From contig JAKAGP010000125.1 of NCBI GenBank assembly GCA_021825785.1, positions 1 to 6,144 of the forward strand: 6,144 bases of DNA, written 5' to 3'. Of the stretch, positions 1 to 5,057 are shown piece after piece; positions within the stretch are counted from its first letter, which is position 1, and every line of letters starts with the position of its first letter. Origin of the DNA: Nitrospirota bacterium (lineage in GTDB: Bacteria > Nitrospirota > Thermodesulfovibrionia > Thermodesulfovibrionales > JdFR-88). The notes beneath the pieces are model-generated. The model searched no databases. It saw only the letters and a program-made list of their open reading frames with translations, and was not told the DNA's origin. The position numbers and the translations under genes were made by a program.

Positions 1-213
1 AATCAACTCATCAGAGAAATTATCGGCTCTGGCCATCTCCACGGCAGCCTTTGAGCTTTCCAGCCCCGACCCGACCGTTACGATGTGCCTCACACCGGCG
101 GCTTTCGCGCGCTCCAAAACCTCCGCCCTGTCCGCGTCGAACTGGGACATGTCCAGATGGCAATGCGTATCGATGAGAAAACCTCTATTTTTTTCTTTTT
201 CTTTTTCCGTCAT
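1..213 (-). CDS. tatD: TatD family metal-dependent hydrolase (DNase), N-terminal part, cut by window edge
   Basis: Reading the minus strand from the ATG at 213 gives 71 residues that run off the left edge. Residues 12-21 read FLIDTHCHLD, the N-terminal metal-binding HxH motif (His17, His19) that opens the TatD amidohydrolase-like TIM barrel. It is followed by a first helix with the typical AKAAGVRHIVTVGS strand (residues 45-58). TatD proteins are cytosolic Mg-dependent 3'-5' DNases and related hydrolases, about 255-265 residues long, so roughly three quarters of the gene lies outside. The start is fixed: TGA and TAG stops lie in frame at 259-264 and no other ATG, GTG or TTG intervenes. The ribosome site is weak (AGAAG just upstream). 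The first residues, MTEKEKEKNRG, form a charged extension before the barrel and come from a GAAAAA repeat. The gene lies 101 bp downstream of apgM on the same strand but has a promoter candidate of its own. The family is clear; the exact substrate is not. Confidence 0.9.
   Translation of the reverse strand, partial: MTEKEKEKNRGFLIDTHCHLDMSQFDADRAEVLERAKAAGVRHIVTVGSGLESSKAAVEMARADNFSDELI
190..207 (-). repeat. Hexanucleotide tandem repeat (GAAAAA x3) in the 5' end of tatD
   Basis: The plus strand shows three TTTTTC units in a row, with more T to the left. On the coding strand this is GAAAAA x3, encoding Glu-Lys three times at residues 3-8 of the TatD-family protein. A six-base unit keeps the reading frame if copies are gained or lost, so only the length of the charged N-terminal tail would vary. 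Confidence 0.7.
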
Positions 214-235
214 GGTCTTCTTATCCGGAATGACT

Positions 236-265
236 GGTATAAGACTTTGGCAGCACAGCTATCAA
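236..265 (-). promoter_or_regulatory. Candidate sigma-70 promoter for tatD
   Basis: On the minus strand a TTGATA -35 element (265-260, five of six consensus bases) is separated by 18 nt from TATACC (241-236, four of six). This predicts transcription from about 229 and a short leader of about 16 nt before the tatD ATG at 213. It lies in the 101-bp gap after apgM, so tatD could be transcribed apart from apgM. The evidence is sequence match only. Confidence 0.4.
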
Positions 266-309
266 TAGTTTAACTGAAGGTAAAAAAGAAAAGGTCATTC
301 AGACATCCG

Positions 310-323
310 GGCTCTTAGGAGCC
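310..323 (-). other. Short stem-loop across the apgM stop codon
   Basis: GGCTC and GAGCC form a perfect 5-bp stem with a 4-nt loop, and the apgM stop codon (317-315) sits in the loop. There is no T-tract directly after it on the minus strand; a T-rich stretch comes only about 20-30 nt downstream. It is therefore not a standard intrinsic terminator and may be chance. Confidence 0.3.
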
Positions 324-1544
324 GAACTTTTTAAGCCTTCCAGCGTTTGCAAGCGCAAGCGCCATGAGGGAAACCGAGGGGATGATCCCAAGCTCGCCCT
401 TAAGGCACTGTCTTTCCGAGAAGCCTTCGGTAAGGCCTCCAAGCACATAAGGCGCATGGAGCATGACGGGGACCGGATGCCAGCTATGGCCTTTCATCAC
501 CGCCGGGGTTGAATGGTCCCCGGTGATTATGAGCGCCTCGGGTTTCAGGGCGAGTATGGAGGGCAGCGCCCCGTCCACCTCCTCTATCTTTTTTACCTTT
601 TCGGCGAAATTGCCGTCTTCCCCGTACGAGTCGGTCTTTTTAAAATGTATGAAGAAAAAATCGTAACTGTCCCAATTGTGTTTCATATACTCTATCTCTT
701 CATCGAAGCTGCCCTCGAAGTCCGGAGCCTCCATACCGATCAGCCGCGCAAGCCCGCGGTACATGGGATAAGAAGCAATTGCAAGGGCACGCAGCCCGTA
801 GGCCTCCAGTAAAGAAGGCATACGCGGGTGGGTGGAAAATCCCCTCACAAGGGTATAGTTCTGCGGGTGCCCTCCCTTGAGGATTTCTTCCACTTTATTT
901 ATGAACTTGGCGGCTATCGCAGCCGTTCTTTCCGCCTTAGGGTGTTTTGGTATAAGGGGAAGCGGCGCCTTGCCCTCCATCTGGGGATCGGAGTCGTTGA
1001 CCATGGCGGCCTCAGGAGTTAGCGCCTCCGGAAATCTCATGATGACGGCAAAGCGGTGCTCCATCCCGGGGCCGAATATGAACTTTACCCCGTCTATCTC
1101 CGGGATCTCCTTCTGGAGCAGTTCCGTCACCTTCCGCATCTTCTCTGTGGAGGGTCTGCCCGCCCGCCTGTCAGTTATTACATTGTCTTCCAGGGTGGCG
1201 TAATTGCACCTGATGGCGACATCGGTCTTTTTTACATCGAGCCCCAGGCCCACGGCCTCCAGTATTCCCCTTCCTATCTCCCATTTAAGCGGGTCGTACC
1301 CGAAAAGCCCCAGGTGCCCGGGCCCGCTGCCAGGCGTAATGCCGGCCCCTACCGGCAAGTGCATGCCGCACGCCGAGGCGCCGGACAGCCTGTCCAGGTT
1401 AGGGGTGTGCGCGGCCTCCAGTTCCGTTTTCCCTGCAAAAGCCCCCTCTGGTCCTTTATAGGGCAGTCCTCCAAGACCGTCCATAACCAGCAGGACGATC
1501 TTGCTGCCGTTTTTTTGTAACAGTCCTTTTATGACCGATTGCAT
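315..1544 (-). CDS. apgM: 2,3-bisphosphoglycerate-independent phosphoglycerate mutase, archaeal type (ApgM)
   Basis: This 409-residue protein, near the usual 400 of the family, interconverts 3- and 2-phosphoglycerate in glycolysis and gluconeogenesis in the cytosol. It belongs to the alkaline phosphatase superfamily. Visible motifs are MDGLGG at 21-26 (metal ligand Asp22), PGSGPGHLGLFGYDP at 71-85 with the expected catalytic nucleophile Ser73, DRRAGR at 125-130 (substrate arginines), KKTDSYGEDGN at 302-312, GDHSTP at 342-347 (Asp343, His344) and GHSWHPVP at 352-359 (His353). The order and spacing fit ApgM rather than the 510-residue bacterial GpmI. One oddity is Glu309, where many family members have a metal-binding His. 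The ATG at 1544 is preceded by GGAG, but about 14 nt away, which is long. A residue-17 start would remove the helix that normally precedes the first strand, so I keep ATG 1544. It is transcribed divergently from rpmH and precedes tatD. Family assignment is firm. Confidence 0.95.
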   Translation of the reverse strand: MQSVIKGLLQKNGSKIVLLVMDGLGGLPYKGPEGAFAGKTELEAAHTPNLDRLSGASACGMHLPVGAGITPGSGPGHLGLFGYDPLKWEIGRGILEAVGLGLDVKKTDVAIRCNYATLEDNVITDRRAGRPSTEKMRKVTELLQKEIPEIDGVKFIFGPGMEHRFAVIMRFPEALTPEAAMVNDSDPQMEGKAPLPLIPKHPKAERTAAIAAKFINKVEEILKGGHPQNYTLVRGFSTHPRMPSLLEAYGLRALAIASYPMYRGLARLIGMEAPDFEGSFDEEIEYMKHNWDSYDFFFIHFKKTDSYGEDGNFAEKVKKIEEVDGALPSILALKPEALIITGDHSTPAVMKGHSWHPVPVMLHAPYVLGGLTEGFSERQCLKGELGIIPSVSLMALALANAGRLKKFGS

Positions 1545-1671
1545 GATTAGTCATTTTACTCCAAAGCGAAGCCCTTTTAAAAGTAGGTTTTTGATATGCC
1601 CCACGTTAAGACCCGCGAAGAAAAATAAATATATCTCCCTGGCCCGGAACACGGGATTTTTTAATTACTGC

Positions 1672-1693
1672 CTGGCATAAGTCTGGCACAAGT
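1672..1693. repeat. 11-bp tandem repeat in the apgM-rpmH intergenic region
   Basis: CTGGCATAAGT is followed directly by CTGGCACAAGT, two 11-bp units differing at one base. The spacing of about one helical turn would put both copies on the same face of the DNA, as in tandem binding sites for a regulator. It lies about 60 bp upstream of the rpmH -35 element and about 130 bp upstream of the apgM start. No known operator is recognised. Confidence 0.5.
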
Positions 1694-1758
1694 CAATGGC
1701 TCCTGCTTCAGATTTGCGTGGTTTATGATGTTTTGCATCCCTCAATTATCCCATTGAC
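1692..1758. repeat. 8-bp inverted repeat ending in the rpmH -35 element
   Basis: GTCAATGG at 1692-1699 and CCATTGAC at 1751-1758 are perfect inverted copies separated by 51 nt. The right arm contains most of the rpmH -35 hexamer. The left arm gives TTGACT on the minus strand, a -35-like hexamer facing apgM, but no good -10 sits at the right distance for it. The repeat may be chance or a paired site. Confidence 0.35.
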
Positions 1759-1783
1759 AAAATGGCCGGGTTAAAGATATACT
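1754..1783 (+). promoter_or_regulatory. Sigma-70 promoter of the rpmH-yidD-yidC cluster
   Basis: A perfect TTGACA (1754-1759) is followed after 18 nt by TATACT (1778-1783, five of six consensus bases). It is the best promoter match in the window and lies immediately upstream of rpmH, as expected for a highly expressed ribosomal protein gene. The predicted transcription start is about 1789-1791, only one to three bases before the rpmH ATG at 1792, which implies a leaderless message. Confidence 0.75.
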
Positions 1784-1791
1784 TTTGGACT

Positions 1792-1935
1792 ATGGGCGGA
1801 ACATATACGACATTTCATCCTCACACAAGACGGAGAAAGAGAAACCTCGGCTTTCTAAAGAAGATGAGCACCAAGGGTGGACGCGACATCCTTAAAAGAA
1901 GAAGGGCCAAAGGCAGAAAAAGACTTACTGTCTAA
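1792..1935 (+). CDS. rpmH: 50S ribosomal protein bL34
   Basis: A 47-residue, very basic protein. The pattern [14 protein letters not shown] (8-21), [10 protein letters not shown] (25-34) and [12 protein letters not shown] (36-47) is the bL34 signature (family form: P..RKR.HGFR.RM.T..GR..L..RR.KGR..L). It is a structural part of the large ribosomal subunit, buried in 23S rRNA. The length matches the usual 44-47. Its start is about three residues longer than the common MKRT(Y/F)QP form, and ATG 1792 is the nearest start to it. An in-frame ATG at 1762 would add ten residues but falls between the -35 and -10 elements, so it is unlikely. There is no Shine-Dalgarno sequence. Normally rnpA follows within a few bases; here yidD follows 42 bp later and rnpA is missing. 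Confidence 0.95.
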   Translation: MGGTYTTFHPHTRRRKRNLGFLKKMSTKGGRDILKRRRAKGRKRLTV

Positions 1936-1977
1936 TCTGAAAGCAGCACAAAAGCAAAAAGCCCCTTTTTTTAAAAA

Positions 1978-2190
1978 ATGGTTAAAAAGCTCGTCCTCCT
2001 GCTGATAGGGTTCTATCAGGTGGCCTTGTCTCCAATTTTGCCGGCAAGCTGCCGCTTCATACCGTCTTGCTCTGAGTACGCAAGACAGGCCGTAGGGCGC
2101 TATGGAGCGCTCAAGGGCGGATGGCTGGGGCTCAAAAGGCTAGCCAGGTGCCATCCTTTTAGCGCCGGGGGCTACGATCCCCTCAGGTAA
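1978..2190 (+). CDS. yidD: Membrane protein insertion efficiency factor YidD
   Basis: A 70-residue protein of typical YidD length (70-85). It starts with a short amphipathic or hydrophobic helix (residues 4-22, LVLLLIGFYQVALSPIL), then CRFIPSCSEYA at 25-35 with Cys25 and Cys31, and ends with RCHPFSAGGYDPLR at 57-70. These are the hallmark conserved blocks of the family. YidD associates with the inner membrane and aids YidC- or Sec-dependent insertion of membrane proteins; its exact mechanism is not settled. It lies 42 bp after rpmH and 61 bp before yidC in the classical order, consistent with one transcript from the rpmH promoter. No Shine-Dalgarno sequence is visible before ATG 1978, which is preceded by a T-run then A-run. 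Confidence 0.93.
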   Translation: MVKKLVLLLIGFYQVALSPILPASCRFIPSCSEYARQAVGRYGALKGGWLGLKRLARCHPFSAGGYDPLR

Positions 2191-2232
2191 TAAAATAAAA
2201 AACAATAACAAAAAATTTAAAAAGCGCGTTCG

Positions 2233-2247
2233 ATTCCCGAAGGGGAT
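2233..2247 (+). promoter_or_regulatory. yidC ribosome-binding site inside a small stem-loop, followed by a start-stop pair
   Basis: AGGGG at 2241-2245, six bases before the yidC ATG, is the only strong Shine-Dalgarno sequence in the window. The same bases can pair: ATTCCC (2233-2238) with GGGGAT (2242-2247), one pair being G-U, around a GAA loop, so the site could be masked. Directly after it, ATG TAA (2246-2251) is an in-frame start followed at once by a stop and then by the yidC ATG. Confidence 0.45.
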
Positions 2248-2251
2248 GTAA

Positions 2252-3835
2252 ATGGATAAAAAAGCCTTATTAGCGGTAGTCCTGTCAGTAGCGGTGCTCA
2301 TCCTCTACCAGTATTTCCTGGTCCCCAAAAGGGCGCCGGTCCCTGCGGCCACTGTCTCTCAGACGGCAGCAACCTCACAGATGGCGGCCAACGCGCCCAT
2401 CGCACAGGAAAAGCCGGCAGCTATGGCTGCCACGTCCGCCGCCGCTCTTTCCCAGGGCGCCCAAAAAACTGTCCCGGAACATATCGTAACGGTCGAGACA
2501 GACCAGTATGTAGCCAGGTTCTCATCCGTGGGCGGGGTGCCCGACTACTGGATGCTCAAAAAATTCAAGGGAGACACCAAGCAGACCAAAAACCAGAACG
2601 TGGTCATCCTGACCCCTGGCGGTTCGCCTGCGCCTCTGGCGCTGGGGCTGGTATCCGATTTCGATGCCGCAAACCTGAACTTCACCGTTACTGGCGGGGG
2701 AGACCTGAAGCTGGACAAATCCCATCCTGAAGGGAAGATCGTATTTGAGTACACCTCCGGCCAGGCGTTAATAAGAAGGACATATACCTTTCATAACGGC
2801 CAGTACCGGGTAGACCTTAAAGATGAGGTCAAGGGCTTTCCCAACTATCAAATTACGCTTGGGCCAGATTTCGGCATATATTCCAGGGAGGGCGGAAGAG
2901 GCATCCATGTAGGCCCGGTCCTTCTTTCCGGCACCGACAGGATAGAGGTGACACCTAAAAAACTGGAGCATGGGACGATCTCCTACACTCAGGATGTGAA
3001 GTGGATAGCCCAGGAAGACAAATATTTCTGCTCCGCGATTGTGCCCCACTCCAAAATGGATGAAGCCGCCGCTTTCATGCAAAACGGCAACCCCATAATT
3101 ACTTTCAGGGCCAAAAATCCTTCCGTGGAGAAGTTCGCCATTTATGCGGGCCCCAAAAAGCAGTCCGACCTTGCCGCACTGGGTAGCGGGCTGCAGTACA
3201 TAGTGGATTTCGGCTTTTTCTCCATCATTGCCCGGCCGATATTATGGCTGCTCAATCTGATAAACGGCGAGATCGGCAATTACGGATGGTCCATCATCGC
3301 CCTTACCATACTGATAAGGATTCCGTTTCTGCCCATAGTGGCCAAAGGGCAAAAATCAATGAAAAAGCTCCAGATGGTCCAGCCCATGATGCAGGAAATA
3401 AGGCAGAAATACAAGAAAGATCCCCAGAGGATGCAGCGGGAGATGATGGAGCTTTACAAAAAGCACAAGGTAAACCCGATGGGCGGCTGCCTTCCGATGC
3501 TGCTGCAGATACCGGTTTTCTTCGCTCTCTACAAGGTGCTGCTGATCGACGTCTCGCTGCGGGGGGCGCCCTTCGCCCTCTGGATCACCGACCTCTCCCA
3601 GAAAGACCCGTATTATGTGCTGCCCATCATAATGGGCGCGACGATGTTCTTACAGCAGAAGATGACGCCGGCCGCCCCCGGCAACCCGGCCCAGCAGAAG
3701 CTGATGCTCTTCATGCCGGTGATCTTCACCTTTATGTTCCTGAATTTCGCGTCGGGACTGGTGCTTTACTGGCTTGTGAACAACATGCTTTCCGTGGCCC
3801 AGCAGGCCTACATCAACAAGAAAGTCACAGTTTAA
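2252..3835 (+). CDS. yidC: Membrane protein insertase YidC (Oxa1 family, Gram-negative type)
   Basis: A 527-residue inner-membrane insertase that places membrane proteins in the bilayer with or without SecYEG. An N-terminal signal-anchor (about 5-24, ALLAVVLSVAVLILYQYFLV) precedes an Ala/Gln/Thr-rich linker (about 28-75), a periplasmic P1 beta-domain (about 76-305), then the conserved five-segment Oxa1 core. Core helices lie at about 316-337, 344-364, 412-433, 453-469 and 486-510. Arg355 in ILIRIPF is the likely counterpart of the E. coli groove arginine (Arg366). The cytoplasmic helical hairpin between core helices is at about 366-407, and VNPMGGCLPMLLQIPVFFALY (split across 407-427) is the signature block. 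Length is typical (about 520-550). The ATG at 2252 has a good Shine-Dalgarno sequence. No jag or mnmE follows as in many genomes; instead the 3' end overlaps convergent pdxA by 11 bp. Confidence 0.97.
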   Translation: MDKKALLAVVLSVAVLILYQYFLVPKRAPVPAATVSQTAATSQMAANAPIAQEKPAAMAATSAAALSQGAQKTVPEHIVTVETDQYVARFSSVGGVPDYWMLKKFKGDTKQTKNQNVVILTPGGSPAPLALGLVSDFDAANLNFTVTGGGDLKLDKSHPEGKIVFEYTSGQALIRRTYTFHNGQYRVDLKDEVKGFPNYQITLGPDFGIYSREGGRGIHVGPVLLSGTDRIEVTPKKLEHGTISYTQDVKWIAQEDKYFCSAIVPHSKMDEAAAFMQNGNPIITFRAKNPSVEKFAIYAGPKKQSDLAALGSGLQYIVDFGFFSIIARPILWLLNLINGEIGNYGWSIIALTILIRIPFLPIVAKGQKSMKKLQMVQPMMQEIRQKYKKDPQRMQREMMELYKKHKVNPMGGCLPMLLQIPVFFALYKVLLIDVSLRGAPFALWITDLSQKDPYYVLPIIMGATMFLQQKMTPAAPGNPAQQKLMLFMPVIFTFMFLNFASGLVLYWLVNNMLSVAQQAYINKKVTV

Positions 3836-4829
3836 GGGATAGGGCCATCTTCATGGCCTCTATCATGCTGGCGGGATCCGCCTTGCCCTTCCAGGCGATG
3901 TCATAGGCGGTGCCGTGGTCCGGCGACGTCCTTATGATGGGAAGCCCCACCGTTACGTTGACCCCTTTTTCGAACGCCACCATTTTAAGCGGGATAAGCC
4001 CCTGGTCGTGGTACATCGCAACAACGATGTCCACCTGCCCGGCATAGGCCTTCCTGAAAAGTGCATCGGCGGCTACCGGCCCCTGAACATTGATGCCTTT
4101 GTCCCTGGCCTCACGGATGGCCGGAGCTATCTGCAATGCCTCTTCGGAGCCGAAAAGCCCTGCTTCCCCCGCATGGGGGTTAAGGCCGCAGACCGCGATC
4201 CTGGGCCTTCTGATGCCAAGCATGCGTGCGGCCCTGGCGGCAAGCATTATCTTTCCGGCTACGGCCTCTTTCTTGATGAGGCGGGGCACGTTCTTTATGG
4301 CGGCATGAGTGGTCACGAGCAGGACCCTCAGGGGCCCGCCAACAAGCATCATGGCAAAGTCGGAGGTCCCGGTCAGCCTGGCTAGCATCTCCGTGTGTCC
4401 CGGGTATTTTATCCCTGCCATCCCCAGGGCCTCCTTGGAAATGGGCGCGGTGCAGACGGCGGCCATCCTCCCCTCCATGGCAAGCGAGGCGGCCAGTTTT
4501 ATATATTCGTAAGAAGCCTTTCCGCCGGCGGCAGTAGGCGTCCCGGATTTAAAGCCCGCCTCCCCGGAAGGACCGGTTTCAATGATCTCTAAAAAATCCG
4601 CTGCGGGGCGGCTTTCCTCGGGCGTCTCTATGGAGCGCAGCCGCAAAGGGAGCTCGAGCATCTTCAGCGCCCTTTCGACCGGCGCCCTGCTTCCTATAAG
4701 GACAGGAGAGCATATCGAGCGTACGTCCTTGCTGCAGGCCGCCTTCACGGCCACCTCCGGCCCGATACCGCCCGGCTCACCTATGGTCACCGCGATCTTT
4801 TCAATTTTCTTTTTCTTCGTATAATTCAT
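3825..4829 (-). CDS. pdxA: 4-hydroxythreonine-4-phosphate dehydrogenase PdxA
   Basis: A 334-residue cytosolic enzyme of the deoxyxylulose-phosphate-dependent vitamin B6 route. It oxidises 4-phosphohydroxy-L-threonine with NAD(P), and the product is condensed by PdxJ to pyridoxine phosphate. Motifs are VTIGEPGGIGPE at 14-25 (family form usually GDPAGIGPE), APISKEAL at 128-135, YPGHTEML at 142-149 (substrate His145, Thr146), TTHAAIKNVP at 183-192, GLNPHAGE at 225-232, MYHDQGLIP at 282-290 and IRTSPDHGTAYDIA at 309-322. His185, His229 and His284 match the spacing of the three divalent-metal ligands in E. coli PdxA (166, 211, 266). Length is normal (about 320-335). ATG 4829 gives a lysine-rich extension of about ten residues; there is no clear Shine-Dalgarno sequence. 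The stop overlaps the end of convergent yidC by 11 bp. No other B6 gene is visible nearby. Confidence 0.96.
   Translation of the reverse strand: MNYTKKKKIEKIAVTIGEPGGIGPEVAVKAACSKDVRSICSPVLIGSRAPVERALKMLELPLRLRSIETPEESRPAADFLEIIETGPSGEAGFKSGTPTAAGGKASYEYIKLAASLAMEGRMAAVCTAPISKEALGMAGIKYPGHTEMLARLTGTSDFAMMLVGGPLRVLLVTTHAAIKNVPRLIKKEAVAGKIMLAARAARMLGIRRPRIAVCGLNPHAGEAGLFGSEEALQIAPAIREARDKGINVQGPVAADALFRKAYAGQVDIVVAMYHDQGLIPLKMVAFEKGVNVTVGLPIIRTSPDHGTAYDIAWKGKADPASMIEAMKMALSLKL
3838..3864. terminator. Strong stem-loop just after the yidC stop, inside the 3' end of pdxA
   Basis: GATAGGGCCAT (3838-3848) pairs with ATGGCC plus CTATC (3853-3864, one bulged T at 3859) around a CTTC loop, giving an 11-bp stem. 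It begins two bases after the yidC TAA and lies within the last pdxA codons. Because it is nearly symmetric it forms in transcripts from both strands. Neither side has a T-tract, so it is not a classical intrinsic terminator. A role in 3'-end protection, or in a bidirectional end for two convergent transcripts, is inferred. Confidence 0.45.
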
Positions 4830-4832
4830 AAA

Positions 4833-4860
4833 GTCTTTTTCATTTTAACTGAAAAAAGAC
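4833..4860 (-). promoter_or_regulatory. Stem-loop next to the pdxA start codon
   Basis: GTCTTTTTCA (4833-4842) pairs with TGAAAAAAGAC (4850-4860) with one bulged A and a 7-nt loop, giving a 10-bp, A/T-rich stem. In the pdxA message it would end three bases before the ATG at 4829, exactly where a ribosome binds, and no Shine-Dalgarno sequence is present. An ATG in the structure (4843-4841) begins a five-codon frame (MKKTL) whose TGA overlaps the pdxA ATG as ATGA. It may act on translation, or serve as a DNA operator. Confidence 0.4.
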
Positions 4861-4871
4861 AGCGAAAGTAA

Positions 4872-4903
4872 GGCCGGAAAGCGAAAACCGCCCCTTTCCA
4901 GCC
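4872..4903 (-). promoter_or_regulatory. Second stem-loop in the pdxA upstream region
   Basis: GGCCGGAAAG (4872-4881) and CTTTCCAGCC (4894-4903) form a 9-bp stem with one C-A mismatch and a 12-nt loop. It lies about 45 nt upstream of the pdxA ATG. On the minus strand it is followed by a T-rich stretch and then by the stem-loop next to the start. No riboswitch family is recognised and no pdxA promoter could be placed with confidence, so its presence in the message is unproven. Confidence 0.35.
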
Positions 4904-4985
4904 ATTACCCGATAACTTGTCCGGCCCACTCGCCCGGCCTTCTCCAATGCTCGTCTTGCGGCAGTTGACATGGCTTTATGTGAAA

Positions 4986-5013
4986 TTGACTTTACCCGGC
5001 CCAGCCTGATAAA
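4986..5013 (+). promoter_or_regulatory. Candidate promoter for the TolC-family gene
   Basis: TTGACT (4986-4991, five of six consensus bases) is followed after 16 nt by GATAAA (5008-5013), a fair -10 match. Transcription would begin around 5020 and give a leader of about 38 nt. A better-looking TATAAT (5054-5059) overlaps the start codon itself and lacks a -35 element at the right distance, so I prefer the upstream pair. Confidence 0.35.
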
Positions 5014-5017
5014 GTAA

Positions 5018-5029
5018 GTAAGCGCTAAC
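5018..5029. promoter_or_regulatory. Operator-like palindrome upstream of the TolC-family gene
   Basis: GTAAGCGCTAAC is an imperfect 12-bp palindrome (one mismatched pair) centred on AGCGCT. It lies about 30 bp before the start codon, at or just after the predicted transcription start. Efflux genes are often controlled by a repressor at such a place, but no regulator gene is in the window and no known operator is recognised. Confidence 0.3.
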
Positions 5030-5057
5030 ACAGTTTATTGAAAAAAACCTTACTATA

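Noticed and set aside
228..300. GAATGAC and GTCATTC inverted repeat between apgM and tatD
   Set aside because: Seven-base arms with a 59-nt gap are easily expected by chance and the pairing does not extend.
1552..1554. Alternative ATG ten bases upstream of the apgM start, closer to GGAG
   Set aside because: It is out of frame with apgM and its product has no family likeness.
1643..1662. CCCG-GAACA-CGGG hairpin followed by six T
   Set aside because: A 4-bp stem is too short for a convincing intrinsic terminator, and no plus-strand gene ends upstream of it.
1745..1753. Single DnaA-box-like TTATCCCAT upstream of rpmH
   Set aside because: It departs from TTATNCACA at the end, stands alone, and no dnaA or AT-rich unwinding region is near; there is no support for an origin.
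1960..1975. A-run and T-run around GCCCC between rpmH and yidD, terminator-like
   Set aside because: The possible stem is almost all A-U with a 3-nt loop, so it is weak, and yidD and yidC are expected to be co-transcribed with rpmH.
2226..2240. tRNA T-loop-like GTTCGATTCCC in the yidD-yidC gap
   Set aside because: The motif matches a T-loop, but the flanking bases do not pair into a T-stem and no acceptor, D or anticodon arms surround it.
3244..3906. 220-codon plus-strand frame over the end of yidC
   Set aside because: It is the shifted frame of the conserved YidC core, rich in Arg, Ala, Asp and Gly as expected for an out-of-frame reading.
4840..5031. 63-codon GTG-started minus-strand frame between pdxA and the TolC-family gene
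   Set aside because: No ribosome site, no recognisable domain, and composition typical of a chance frame. Its ATGA overlap with the small frame before pdxA is mentioned as a finding only.
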